A stretch of DNA of 64,000 nt from DAOTWA01 sp963702935 (GCA_963702935.1 OY969772.1:496001-560000); one strand, 5' to 3'. Counted from the first letter of the stretch, positions 45,900-54,775 are shown. Translations and numbers: made by a program. Notes: generated from the letters alone by a model not told the origin.

Positions 45900-47342
45900 A
45901 TGAAACTTAGCAAACATTACCGGCATATTTTTCTCATCATCGGGTTGGCCCTGGGACTGATCCTGTCGGGTTGCGCTTCTCATCCAGAAGAGAGCACTCT
46001 CCCGGCAGGCACCTACCCCGTGGACCCCTTCTTCCGCGAGTTCTATAATCTCCTGGGGGGAGAAAACACTCTGGGCTACGCCATCAGCCCAATGTTCGCA
46101 TACCAGAATCTTAAAATGCAGTACGTCGAGAACGGCCTTATGCACTACGATCCGGACGTTCCTGCCACGCGCCAGTTTTCCCTGGCTCCGCTGGGCACCG
46201 AGCTGGGCGTGAACGACCCGCCCATCCTCTTACCCGAGCAGGAAGGCGCGCGCATCGTGGATGGTTACGTAATCTACCCTGAATTCGTCTCCCTGTACGA
46301 CAGTCTGCAAGGGGCGCGCTTCGTGGGGCGGCCGCTGACCCAGGTGCGCATCAATACCGAGCGCGGGCGCATCGAGCAGTATTTCGCCAACCTGGGTTTC
46401 TACCGCCTGTTGAGCGACAAGCCCGGTGTGGTGCACCTGCTGGCTTACGGCGCCTGGAAGTGCGACCTGGCCTGCCGTTCGAGCGCGCCGGCCACGGCCA
46501 TCGTCTCGCGGGAAGCCTTCTTCCCCGAGCCGTTGATGGAAAGCCTGTCACGCTGGGGAACGGACTTCACCGGCCGCCCGCTCAGCAAGCCTTATCGCGC
46601 CTCGGACGGGATGCTCGAGCAGGTCTACGAGAACTTCGTGGTCTACGCCGACCCGGCCGACATTCGCCTGGTGCAGCTTCGCCCCATTCCCCCCGAAGTG
46701 GGCTTTCCGGCCACGCCGCCGGTCGCCAAAATGGCGGACCCGCGCATGATCTTCTATCCGACCAGCGGAGACCTGGGGCACAACGTGCCCACCGTCTTCG
46801 ATAATTACATCGCGCTCCACGGCGGCATGGAAATCAGCGGGCCGCCTATCTCGGAGATATCCCCGGAAGGGTCCGTCTACCGGCAGTGCTTCACCAACTA
46901 TTGCCTGGATTACGATCCAAACGCGGCCACCGCCTTGCGCATCCGCCCGGCGCCGCTGGGCTCGCTCTACCTGAAACAACATCCCCTGCCCAACGCCAGC
47001 GAGAGCGTAAACCTCTCGCCGGAAAATGCCCAGGTGAAGGTCTGGGAAGCCCAGGCGCTCATCTCTTCCACGCACGAGCAGCAGATCTTCATGGAGGTGA
47101 TCGAAGCCGCCAGCCAAAAGGCCATCCCGGACGTGGAAGCCACCCTGACCGTGCTCCTGCCGGAGGGCGCCCAGGTCGATTACCACTTCCCGCCCACCGA
47201 CGAGAGCGGGCGCTCCACGGTCACCCTGACGCCGATCAGCGCCCCCAACGGGACGCTGGTGCCTTACAAGGTGTGCCTGAATACTTCCGGGGGGACGCCC
47301 AACTGCGTGGAAGATAGCTTCGTGATCTGGGGCACGCCGTAG
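45900..47342 (+). CDS. Exported lipoprotein with repeated G-x-P-(L/I)-(S/T) motifs
   Basis: A 480-residue lipoprotein. The signal peptide ends in a lipobox LILSGC (Cys about 25). Four segments share a short motif: LGYAIS, VGRPLT, TGRPLS and SGPPIS, each after an aromatic/YNLLGG-like stretch, suggesting repeated small domains. The C-terminal 110 residues resemble an immunoglobulin-like or carboxypeptidase-regulatory beta sandwich (EATLTVLLPEGAQ, GRSTVTLTP). It is anchored outside the membrane. Family not recognised. The long leader suggests post-transcriptional control. Confidence 0.8.
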   Translation: MKLSKHYRHIFLIIGLALGLILSGCASHPEESTLPAGTYPVDPFFREFYNLLGGENTLGYAISPMFAYQNLKMQYVENGLMHYDPDVPATRQFSLAPLGTELGVNDPPILLPEQEGARIVDGYVIYPEFVSLYDSLQGARFVGRPLTQVRINTERGRIEQYFANLGFYRLLSDKPGVVHLLAYGAWKCDLACRSSAPATAIVSREAFFPEPLMESLSRWGTDFTGRPLSKPYRASDGMLEQVYENFVVYADPADIRLVQLRPIPPEVGFPATPPVAKMADPRMIFYPTSGDLGHNVPTVFDNYIALHGGMEISGPPISEISPEGSVYRQCFTNYCLDYDPNAATALRIRPAPLGSLYLKQHPLPNASESVNLSPENAQVKVWEAQALISSTHEQQIFMEVIEAASQKAIPDVEATLTVLLPEGAQVDYHFPPTDESGRSTVTLTPISAPNGTLVPYKVCLNTSGGTPNCVEDSFVIWGTP

Positions 47343-47351
47343 GCCTGAGCC

Positions 47352-48338
47352 TCAAGGGTGCGCTTCGGCCAGCACGTCCACGCGAGTGATCGGCCCTCCC
47401 AGGCTGTAGACGGTGGACTCCAGGGGCAGGCTGCTGCCCGCCTCCAACGTCCCGCTCGCTTCCCACTTGCGTAGTCCAACTACGTTCCCCGCGCCATCAT
47501 AAGCCACCAGCACCACCCAGGTTTCTTTGGCAGCCGCATTCCCGGCCGGCAGGCTCACCTGCCCACTGGCGCGCGCCGAGCGGCCGTCGGCAGCGATGAG
47601 CGTTTGCACGGCCTCCACCGAGACCGGCAGATAGCGGTTGTCATCCGGAGGCTGTGGCATGGCCAGGGTCAATTGCCCGCTGGCGACGTAAGCCGCCGGG
47701 GCGGGCGGTGGGAAGTAGGCCGCCAGGGCCAGCGCCTTGCCGGGCGGCAGCAGGTTGAGCGGCGCGCTGACGTCCAGCTCCGTCTGCTTCTGGCTGGCAG
47801 TATCCAACAAGGTGATGCGCGCCATCAGGTTTTCCATACCCACGGATTGGTCGTTCTGCACCGGGAGGAAACACCACAGGCCCCCGTCGCCGCTGGGATA
47901 ACAACGCACCGCGCCGGTAGTGAGCGTCACTGCCGTAGGCGTGGCCTGCAGCGCAGCGACCGTGGCCGTACTTCCCGGCGGGGAACCGCCGGGGGGAATT
48001 TCCAACAAAGTGCCTACGCTGAGGAAGTGGGGATTGACCGTGGGGTTGGCCGTCTTCAGCGCGGCCACGCTGACGCCGAAGTTGTAGGCGATCCCGCCCA
48101 GATCGTCGCCCTTCTTGACCTTATAGGTCAGCGGGGTGGGCGTGGAAGTGGGCAAGGCCGTGGGTGTGCCGGGAGGGGTGGGCGTGGTGCGCTGCGCGGA
48201 GGTTGGACTCGTGTAGGGGATCAGCGTCCCCGGCGGCGTGCTCGTAGAGGCGGAGGTGGGCGCCGCCGTGGGGGCGGCGCAGGCCGCCAGGAGCAGCGCC
48301 AGGCAGGCCCCCCATAGAAAGGTGCTTTTTCTGTGCAT
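47352..48338 (-). CDS. LysM-domain lipoprotein
   Basis: A 328-residue lipoprotein with lipobox LLLAAC (Cys about 20). A Thr/Pro/Ser-rich linker (22-68) precedes one LysM domain (about 71-115: TYKVKKGDDLGGIAYNFG, VGTLLEIPPG), which binds peptidoglycan. The C-terminal half is beta-rich and not recognised. A TATAAT sits 6 nt before the ATG, so the mRNA may be leaderless. It is convergent with the previous lipoprotein gene, 9 nt apart. Confidence 0.88.
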   Translation of the reverse strand: MHRKSTFLWGACLALLLAACAAPTAAPTSASTSTPPGTLIPYTSPTSAQRTTPTPPGTPTALPTSTPTPLTYKVKKGDDLGGIAYNFGVSVAALKTANPTVNPHFLSVGTLLEIPPGGSPPGSTATVAALQATPTAVTLTTGAVRCYPSGDGGLWCFLPVQNDQSVGMENLMARITLLDTASQKQTELDVSAPLNLLPPGKALALAAYFPPPAPAAYVASGQLTLAMPQPPDDNRYLPVSVEAVQTLIAADGRSARASGQVSLPAGNAAAKETWVVLVAYDGAGNVVGLRKWEASGTLEAGSSLPLESTVYSLGGPITRVDVLAEAHP

Positions 48339-48431
48339 GGGCAGATTATACCAGCGCCCCGGCGCCGTTCCCCGTGGCGGGGCGCCTCAAGCGTCCCCCC
48401 TTACAATGACCTTCCATTCTGCCTGAGCGCC

Positions 48432-48460
48432 TTGTTCTCGACCCTGGGCCGTGCTAAACT
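48432..48460 (+). promoter_or_regulatory. Promoter of the TPR gene, probably leaderless mRNA
   Basis: TTGTTC (48432-48437) and TAAACT (48455-48460) are 17 nt apart, and the -10 box ends 6 nt before the ATG at 48467. Transcription would begin at or next to the start codon, and no ribosome site is present. Confidence 0.6.
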
Positions 48461-48466
48461 CAGGGC

Positions 48467-50254
48467 ATGGCTGAGGATACCATGCTGCAGGAGGCAATCG
48501 GAGCGGTGCGCCGGGGAGAAATCCTGCGCGCGCGGGACCTGCTCACCCGCCTGCTGAAAACGGACAAGGCCCAGCCGGTGTACTGGCTGTGGATGAGCGC
48601 GGTGGTGGACACTCCCCGCGAGCGCACCTACTGCCTGCAAGAAGTCCTCAAATACGACTCGAAGAACGAAATGGCCCGGCGTGGCCTGGTGCGGCTGGGC
48701 GCGCTTTCCCCGGACCAGGCTCAACCGTTGCTCACCGACGCGCCTCGCCGCAACTGGCAGGCGCAGATCATGGAACAGCTCGGCCCCCAGGAGAAGATCC
48801 TCTCCAGGAAAGCCGTGCCGCGCCTGGCGCTGGGCGTCGGCGGAGTGCTGATCGCCATCGGCCTGGTAGTGCTGGCGGTGCTCGGCACCAACGGGCGCAA
48901 CAACTTTATCATTCCGCGCCCGGCTGCCACCCTGGGGCCCACTTCGACCACCCTGCCCACGGCCTCCCCGGTGGTGCGCTCGCCCACGCCCACCTTCGTG
49001 GGGCCAACTCCCTTGTGGATGCTGTTAGACGCCACCTATACGCCCACCCCGCTGTACGTCAACACTCCCCACCCGGTCACGGAGGCCTACCGCACGGCCA
49101 TGCGCCGCTTGCAGTCCGGCGACCTGGCCGGCGCGATTACCTTCTTCCAGCAGGTGCTCGAGGTCGAGCAGAACGCCCCGGACATCTATTATTACCTCGG
49201 TGAGGCTTACCGCCTGCAAGGGAATACCGCTTCTGCCCTGGCGCAATACAACCAGGCGATCAAGCTCGACCCCGCTTTCGCGCCGGCTTACCTGGGGCGC
49301 GCCCTGGCCCGCTCCGCCGCCGACCCCGAAAATGCCAGCATCCGCCAGGACTTACAGACCGCCATCCAGAAAGACCCCAACCTGGCGGAAGCCTACCTGG
49401 AAATGGCCTCTATGGACGTCCGGCAGGGCGACGGGCAGGCGGCCCTGAGCGACCTGGAGCCGGTCACGGCGCTGTCGCCGGATTCGCCGCTGTTCTACCT
49501 GTACAGTGCCCAGGCCAACCTGCTCCTGGGGAATAACGAGCTGGCCCTGGCGCAAGCCCAAAAAGCCAACGATCTGGACAAGACCCTGCTGGAAAGCTAT
49601 CACACCCTGGCGCAAGCCTTGCAGGCCAACGACCAGATGAGCCAGTCGGTGGACGTGCTGCAAACCTACACGCTCTACCAGCCGGACGATGCGCAGGCCT
49701 GGGCGCTCCTGGGAGTGGCCTACAACGCAACCGGCCAGGCGGACGCCGCCATGCAAGCTTTCGATAAATCCCTGTCCATCGATTCCCACCAGATCGACGC
49801 TTACTTACAACGCGGCCAGATCTACCTGGAGCGCGGCGACGGGAACGACGCCCTGAACGATTTCACCGCGGCGCTGGGCATCGACAAGAAATCCTTCACC
49901 GCCAGCCTGGGCAAGGGGCGCGCGCTTCTGGCCCTGGGGTTCAACGGGGACGCCTACATCCAATTCAACGGGGCCGAGGCGCTGGCCCAAACGGACCCGG
50001 AGCGCGCCAGCCTGTATTACTGGCGCGCGCAATCCCTGGAGGCGTTGGGGCAGACCAGCGCCGCGGATAAAGATTGGCGCGCCTTGCTGGATCTGCCCAC
50101 CCAGGTGATCCCCGCCGATTGGGCGCAGACGGCCTACGACCACCTGCACCCCACCGCCACGCCCAGCTCCACGCCGACCGGCGCGCCCGAGACCGCCACC
50201 TCCACGGCTACGGCCACGGCCACGCCTACTCCCCGGCCGACGGCCACGCCTTAG
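48467..50254 (+). CDS. Membrane-anchored TPR protein
   Basis: A 595-residue protein. A short helical N-terminal region (1-100) and one membrane helix (about 118-142) are followed by a Thr/Pro linker (150-200) and about eight to ten TPR units (210-560), such as YYYLGEAYRLQGNTASALAQYNQAI and AWALLGVAYNATGQADAAMQAFDKSL (each read in parts). The C-terminus is a Thr/Ala/Pro tail. TPR arrays mediate protein assembly. The partner is not evident; the flanking genes are lipoprotein and FmdB. Confidence 0.9.
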   Translation: MAEDTMLQEAIGAVRRGEILRARDLLTRLLKTDKAQPVYWLWMSAVVDTPRERTYCLQEVLKYDSKNEMARRGLVRLGALSPDQAQPLLTDAPRRNWQAQIMEQLGPQEKILSRKAVPRLALGVGGVLIAIGLVVLAVLGTNGRNNFIIPRPAATLGPTSTTLPTASPVVRSPTPTFVGPTPLWMLLDATYTPTPLYVNTPHPVTEAYRTAMRRLQSGDLAGAITFFQQVLEVEQNAPDIYYYLGEAYRLQGNTASALAQYNQAIKLDPAFAPAYLGRALARSAADPENASIRQDLQTAIQKDPNLAEAYLEMASMDVRQGDGQAALSDLEPVTALSPDSPLFYLYSAQANLLLGNNELALAQAQKANDLDKTLLESYHTLAQALQANDQMSQSVDVLQTYTLYQPDDAQAWALLGVAYNATGQADAAMQAFDKSLSIDSHQIDAYLQRGQIYLERGDGNDALNDFTAALGIDKKSFTASLGKGRALLALGFNGDAYIQFNGAEALAQTDPERASLYYWRAQSLEALGQTSAADKDWRALLDLPTQVIPADWAQTAYDHLHPTATPSSTPTGAPETATSTATATATPTPRPTATP

Positions 50255-50315
50255 AGGCCGCCAGAGTGCCCTGCCGTCCCCCGTCTGGAAGCTGCACATT
50301 TCGCTTCAAAACCTC

Positions 50316-50344
50316 TTGCGATTCATTAACAAGAGGACTATAAT
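50316..50344 (+). promoter_or_regulatory. Promoter of the fmdB-like gene
   Basis: TTGCGA (50316-50321) and TATAAT (50339-50344) are 17 nt apart, about 48 nt before the expected leader reaches the ATG at 50399. Confidence 0.7.
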
Positions 50345-50398
50345 CAAATATTGAATTTTATTCAAACCTGATACCCTCAGTAAGATCGAGGAACAAAA

Positions 50399-50701
50399 AT
50401 GCCTGTTTATGTCTACCGGTGTGAAAATTGTGGCGTGCAATTTGATCGGTTTCAGAAATTCACCAACTCGCCTCTAACGCGCTGCCCCGAATGTGGCAAG
50501 AAGACCCTGCGTAAGGTATATACCCCCGTGGGGATCGTCTTCAAGGGGTCAGGATTTTACGCTACCGACCATCGCTCTCCGTCCGGCGGCGCTACCAGCC
50601 ATTCGAGCGCCAATAACAGCAAGGAGAACGAGAAACCCGCCGCGGAGGCCAGCAAAGAGACGCCCCCCAAAGCGGAGAAAAAAGCGTCCCCTGGCGAATA
50701 A
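50399..50701 (+). CDS. FmdB-family zinc-ribbon protein
   Basis: A 100-residue protein. The N-terminal zinc ribbon is typical of FmdB/PutativeRegulatory: MPVYVYRCENCGVQF, then RCPECGKKTLRKVYTPVGIVFKGSGFY (read in parts), with two C-x-x-C pairs. The C-terminal 40 residues are low-complexity and Lys/Glu-rich. Its function is unknown despite the regulatory label of the founding member. It has its own promoter and a terminator after it. Confidence 0.93.
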   Translation: MPVYVYRCENCGVQFDRFQKFTNSPLTRCPECGKKTLRKVYTPVGIVFKGSGFYATDHRSPSGGATSHSSANNSKENEKPAAEASKETPPKAEKKASPGE

Positions 50702-50727
50702 TCTCGCTATTGCTCTTGACTATCAGG

Positions 50728-50762
50728 AAAGGGCGACCCCGGGGCGGGGGCGTCCTTTTTTT
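50728..50762 (+). terminator. Terminator of the fmdB-like gene
   Basis: Arms 50728-50740 and 50746-50758 pair with one mismatch and one G-T, followed by a T7 run from 50756. It overlaps the stop codon of the convergent GT39-type gene. Confidence 0.75.
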
Positions 50763-52122
50763 ATCTTCCCTCGATCGATTTCGAGAGCGGCCCGCGCCCG
50801 TGGTGAGGACTCAAGCGGGAGGAACGAGCGGCTCTCCACAGCGCCTCGAGCGCGGCGGCAACGCCAATGGCAATGCAAGCCGTGCTAAACACCACCAGCA
50901 GCAGGAAGTAGCGCTCGAAACCGAGCGGCCCAAAGACCCAGTCCCCGGACTTAAGGGGGGAGAAAAGCGCCGGAAGAGCGCTGATTCCCAAAGCGACCAT
51001 CAGCGCGGCCCCGGCCGGCGAGCCTTTCTGGCCGCGCAGCCATTCCCAGGCCCGGCGTCCCAGCACGAAGAACCCCAGGCAAAACAGTCCGAAATTGCCC
51101 ACCACGCTGAGCAGGGAGCTTCCCGACCACCGGAAGGTGGCGTAATCCCGATAGACACCTCCGGCCAGGGTGCGGGCCCGGCTGAGCAGCCCGCCGATGT
51201 GCGCCTGGGGAAAACGCTCGAACTGATCCTGCATCTCCTGCGTGCGGAACTTGAGCATTCGCGCAGTGCGCTCGACCGGGCTCGGGTACAGGTAGGGGTT
51301 GACGGCCACAAACGTGATCCCGGCGGTCAGCGCCAGCAGGGCCGTCACCCGGATGATCCAGGTGCGGCGTTGCGCCGGGCTGCCCGCCTGCTTATCCAAA
51401 ACCATCATCAGGAAGCACAGCGCAACGCCGCCGGCCACCACCCCAAAACCGGTCAGTTTAGCCGCCGCCGCAAGCCCCCCACTCACTCCGGCGGCGGCAC
51501 AGTAGATCAGCCCGCGGCGGCTGCCCAGCCGCCCTCTCCACTGATAGGCCGCCAGCCCGATCAAAGCCACCGCCAGGAGGGTAAAGAACAGCAGGGGAGA
51601 TTCGCCCATAGCGCGGCGCAAGTTCTCCAGCAGGTAGGCATTGCCCAGGTACAAAAGGAGGAGGACGTAAGCCGCGACGCGCCCGGCGGCCAGCCGCACC
51701 AACGTAAACAGCAAAAGGCCTGACAAGGCGGCCAGCAAGGCCATAGGCAGGCGCGACCACCACAACAACTGCGCCCCGGGGAATTTGCCAGACGCGATAT
51801 TGTTCTGCTCGGTATCGTCGAAATTCCAGGGGCTGTTCAGGTGCTGCGCGTCGAAACCGCCCGCCAGGCGGCCCAAGGCGATCACATAACGCGCCACGGG
51901 CGGCTGGGTGAGCGTCCAATATTGCTCGCTCCACACCGGCGAGCTAAACTGGCCGGAGACGAAGCTTTCGAAATAATCGCTCGTGCTGATCCATTGGCTT
52001 TCGTCCGGGTGGAAAGGCACGCTCCCAATCCCGGTACAAAATCGCAACAAGAGCAGCAGCAAGACAAACGCCGTTTCGATCCAGGGCAGGCGGCGACCGA
52101 AAAACTTGAGCAGAGCGGGCAT
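50761..52122 (-). CDS. GT39-type (PMT/ArnT-like) membrane glycosyltransferase
   Basis: A 453-residue membrane protein with about 11 helices. The first outer loop holds HPDESQWI, the acidic motif of GT-C glycosyltransferases, and a second conserved area includes PPVARYVIALGRL. Such enzymes move sugars from polyprenyl-phosphate donors to proteins or lipids outside the membrane. ATG 52122 follows GGAAGGAAAGAG; TTG 52125 is an alternative. It is 256 nt downstream of btuC on the same strand. Confidence 0.87.
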   Translation of the reverse strand: MPALLKFFGRRLPWIETAFVLLLLLLRFCTGIGSVPFHPDESQWISTSDYFESFVSGQFSSPVWSEQYWTLTQPPVARYVIALGRLAGGFDAQHLNSPWNFDDTEQNNIASGKFPGAQLLWWSRLPMALLAALSGLLLFTLVRLAAGRVAAYVLLLLYLGNAYLLENLRRAMGESPLLFFTLLAVALIGLAAYQWRGRLGSRRGLIYCAAAGVSGGLAAAAKLTGFGVVAGGVALCFLMMVLDKQAGSPAQRRTWIIRVTALLALTAGITFVAVNPYLYPSPVERTARMLKFRTQEMQDQFERFPQAHIGGLLSRARTLAGGVYRDYATFRWSGSSLLSVVGNFGLFCLGFFVLGRRAWEWLRGQKGSPAGAALMVALGISALPALFSPLKSGDWVFGPLGFERYFLLLVVFSTACIAIGVAAALEALWRAARSSRLSPHHGRGPLSKSIEGR

Positions 52123-52125
52123 CAA

Positions 52126-52378
52126 CTCTTTCCTTCCAAAGAAGTGAGGGCTTTTTAATTTCGGGAAAGCTATCCCTCATTTTTAACTCCCCATTCACGA
52201 GGCGCCCAGGCTGATTCCCATGCCCTTTTACGACTTCTCCCGCCTATGCGCAGCTTATCCGACGTTATAAGGAGAAATCCTGGGTTGCTTGGCCTTCTCC
52301 ATCTCGGTCAATGCCAATAAGCCATTGAGAACGCCTACCTCCTGGAGGATTATGAAGACGATCGCCTCCGGCCCCCGT
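52126..52378. other. Gap with a possible coding remnant
   Basis: No complete gene is supported. On the minus strand 52255-52376 reads as coding-like sequence (ILQEVGVLNGLLALTEM, KQPRISPYNVG) ending in TAA at 52255, but has no start of its own and continues the wrong frame of btuC upstream. It might be the tail of a lost gene, for example the missing ATPase, but no family was recognised. Confidence 0.35.
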
Positions 52379-53407
52379 TTACCAGAAGGACTGCTGCTTG
52401 GCGCGCCGCAGGATCCACAGGAAGAAGGGCGCCCCGGCCAGGGCGGTGATGATGCCCACCGGAAGCTCTTGCGGCGACAGCAGCACGCGCGCCAGCACGT
52501 CGGCGACCAGCAAGAGGATGGCCCCGCCCAGAATGGAGAGCGGCACCAGGCGGCGGTAATCGGAGCCCCACAACAGGCGCACGATATGCGGCACCACCAG
52601 TCCCACAAAGCCGATGATCCCCGAGAAAGATACGGCGGCGGCAGTCACCATTGAGGCAATCAAGATGATGATCAGGCGCACGCGCTCCACCGGCAGGCCG
52701 AGCTGTTGGGCCTGCTCGTCGCCGAACTGGAGCACGTTCAAGGCGTGGCCCAAGGAAACCAACGCTCCCAGGCCCAGCACGATATAGGGCAACACCACCA
52801 GCACCGGCTGCCAACCGCTGGCCGACGACCCACCCAGCAGCCACACCACCGCCTGGCGCAACTGGTCTTGCGAGCGCAGCATCAAGAAGGAAGTCAACGC
52901 GGTGGCGAAGGAGCTAACCGCCACACCCGCCAGGATCAGGTTGGTGGTGGGCACGGTTTTGCCGATGCGCGCCAGCCAATAGACCAACAAGGCGGTGAGC
53001 ACGGCGGCCACAAAAGCGGCCACCGGCACGGCCAGCAGTCCCACCGTGCTGTAAGGCCAGCGCACGCTCATGGCCGCCACGGCTCCCAGGCCCGCGCCCG
53101 AGGCCACCCCGATCAGGTAAGGGTCGGCCAGCGGGTTGCGGAACAGGCCCTGATAGGCCGCGCCGCTGCCCGCCAGAGCCGAGCCAGTCAGAGCCACCAG
53201 CGCGGTGCGCGGCAGGCGCAACTGGAAAACGATCACGCTGAAGGCGTCCGGCCAGCTCTTGGCGATCACGTCGGACAGGCCGGGCAGTCGAGAGGCCAGC
53301 ACTTTCACTACGGTGAGCGGCGGGATGAATACGCTGCCCACGGCCACGCTCAGGATGAGGGCCAGCGCCAGCAGGAGGAGGGTTAAGAGGTAGGGACGAC
53401 GGGTCAT
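52379..53407 (-). CDS. btuC: FecCD/BtuC-family ABC transporter permease (B12 uptake)
   Basis: A 342-residue permease with about ten membrane helices. Family segments are LRLPRTALVALTGSALAGSGAAYQGLFRNPLADPYLIGVASGAGLGA (read in parts) and VSFSGIIGFVGLVVPHIVR, the latter contacting the ATPase. It forms the channel for vitamin B12 or iron-chelate import. B12 is favoured because the upstream gene btuF lies behind a cobalamin riboswitch. The usual third gene, btuD, is not next to it; the strand is followed by a gap and then a glycosyltransferase gene. Confidence 0.9.
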   Translation of the reverse strand: MTRRPYLLTLLLLALALILSVAVGSVFIPPLTVVKVLASRLPGLSDVIAKSWPDAFSVIVFQLRLPRTALVALTGSALAGSGAAYQGLFRNPLADPYLIGVASGAGLGAVAAMSVRWPYSTVGLLAVPVAAFVAAVLTALLVYWLARIGKTVPTTNLILAGVAVSSFATALTSFLMLRSQDQLRQAVVWLLGGSSASGWQPVLVVLPYIVLGLGALVSLGHALNVLQFGDEQAQQLGLPVERVRLIIILIASMVTAAAVSFSGIIGFVGLVVPHIVRLLWGSDYRRLVPLSILGGAILLLVADVLARVLLSPQELPVGIITALAGAPFFLWILRRAKQQSFW

Positions 53408-53552
53408 AAGAGGAAGGGGTCAGTGGGCAGTATTCAGTGGGCAGAGATCAGGCGATTAGGTAATTAGGCGATTAGGGATCAGGCAATCAGAGGATAGCCG
53501 GTGCTGTTCACTGACTTCTGTATACTGATTCCTGTTCACTGATCCCTGATCC
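53408..53552. repeat. Octamer-repeat array, locus 6
   Basis: Units of the GATCAGGC-GATTAGGT-AATTAGGC-GATTAGGG-ATCAGGCA type lead into complements (CACTGATC, CCTGATCC, CTGATTCC). It fills the 145-nt gap between btuC and btuF, so the B12 operon is transcribed through it. Confidence 0.7.
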
Positions 53553-54530
53553 CTAATTCAACAAATCCCCGTGCAGGAGCTTTGCCAGGGTTTCGAGGCC
53601 GTCCACCAGGCGGGCAGTGGGGCGGGTGAAGGTATCCTTGTCGACCACGATCACGTGGCCTTCCTGGACGGCTTTGAGCGCGCCCCAGCCGGGGCGCCTG
53701 GCCACGCTCTCGGGGGTCACGCCATCACCCAGGAGGATGTAATCGGGATTCTCCTGGAGGATGGTCGCCTGGCTGATCTGGGCCCACTCGCCGTCCAGGC
53801 CGGCGCCGATATTGGTGCCCCCCGCCGTGGTGATCAGGAAATCCGCCAGGGAAGCCGGCCCGGCGGTGGTGGGATTGGCGGGGTCGCTGGCGTCCTGCTC
53901 GTAATACACCAGGGGGTGATCCGTGGCCGCTTGAACCTTCTCCTGGATGTAGGATACGCGGGCGTTCAATTCACGCACCACACCCTGCCCGCGCGGCTCG
54001 CGATCGATCATGGTGGAGATCGTAACGATGTTCTCGAACAGACTCTCGAAATCGACCGCGTCGGCCGCGTAATAAACGGTCAGCCCCAGGTCTTGCAAAG
54101 CTTTGACCTGTTCCTCGGTGTTGACACCACCCGCCAGCACCAGGTCGGGCTTGAGGTTGGCGATGGCCTGCATGTCGTACTTGCCGTTCGCGCCGCCCAC
54201 GCTGGGCAGATTCTTGACCACGTCGGGGTAATCGGAAGCGTCGTCGCGGCCCACGAGCATGCGTGAGGCGCCCAGCCCGGAGACGATCTCCGTGGTGTAG
54301 GGGGAGAGGGAGACGATGCGCTTGGCCGGGGCCGCCAGGGTGACCGTGCGTCCCAGGCCATCGGTAAAAGTTAGCGGCGCGGAGGTGCTGGTAGAGTTGG
54401 TATTACTCGTAATGCCGGACAAGGTAGGCGTCGCGGCGGGCGCAGGGGTCACCGGTGAAGAGCACGCGCCGAGCAGGAGGGACAGCCCAAGGATCAGGCT
54501 CAACAGGATTTTGGTGTGGATCAGCTTCAT
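53553..54530 (-). CDS. btuF: Cobalamin-type ABC transporter substrate-binding lipoprotein
   Basis: A 325-residue lipoprotein with lipobox LLLGAC (Cys about 23) and a Thr/Ser-rich linker. The BtuF/FepB fold follows: RIVSLSPYTTEIVSGLGA, VGRDDASDYP, LKPDLVLAGG, PLVYYEQDAS and NPDYILLGDG. It captures B12 outside the membrane for the BtuC permease. ATG 54530 is preferred (GAGG site, signal peptide); a longer frame runs into the leader. The leader contains a cobalamin riboswitch and terminator, so high B12 should switch it off. Confidence 0.92.
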   Translation of the reverse strand: MKLIHTKILLSLILGLSLLLGACSSPVTPAPAATPTLSGITSNTNSTSTSAPLTFTDGLGRTVTLAAPAKRIVSLSPYTTEIVSGLGASRMLVGRDDASDYPDVVKNLPSVGGANGKYDMQAIANLKPDLVLAGGVNTEEQVKALQDLGLTVYYAADAVDFESLFENIVTISTMIDREPRGQGVVRELNARVSYIQEKVQAATDHPLVYYEQDASDPANPTTAGPASLADFLITTAGGTNIGAGLDGEWAQISQATILQENPDYILLGDGVTPESVARRPGWGALKAVQEGHVIVVDKDTFTRPTARLVDGLETLAKLLHGDLLN

Positions 54531-54566
54531 AAAGGACCTCGAAAGTGGAACTCGGAGACGGTTAAC

Positions 54567-54591
54567 AAAAATCCCGTCCTTTTGGGACAGG
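54567..54591 (-). terminator. Riboswitch-controlled terminator in the btuF leader
   Basis: On the minus strand a 7-bp stem (CCTGTCC / GGACGGG, loop CAAAA) is followed by TTTTT (54571-54567). It lies between the riboswitch and the btuF start, as in transcription-attenuating riboswitches. Confidence 0.8.
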
Positions 54592-54639
54592 CCGTGTAGA
54601 AAATTCGGGGGAAACTTGCGTTTCCACGTCCTTGCCGCG

Positions 54640-54775
54640 AGGGTGTGGGGAACAATGCAGTCGAGATGGGCGACCTGGCTCGGAGTTTCCTCCTTACAGT
54701 TGCGGGACAGCACCGGACTTGAACCGGTTTCGCCTTTGAGCCTTCCCATGCGTTGAAAAGGCACCTGCCTGCTAT
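54640..54775 (-). promoter_or_regulatory. Cobalamin riboswitch
   Basis: The minus-strand leader reads in order GCAGGCAGGTGCC, a GGGAAGG-type segment, CCGGTTCAAGTCCGGTGCTG, TCCCGCAACTGTA (the B12 box, with one change from GCCACTG) and GAGCCAGGTCGCC. This order and spacing match the cobalamin aptamer. Adenosylcobalamin binding should favour the terminator at 54567-54591 and reduce btuF-btuC transcription. The 3' limit is approximate. Confidence 0.92.

Noticed and set aside
54700..54775. tRNA-like sequence with GGTTCAAGTCC
   Set aside because: The GGTTCAAGTCC segment belongs to the cobalamin riboswitch; there is no acceptor stem or anticodon arm in the right place.
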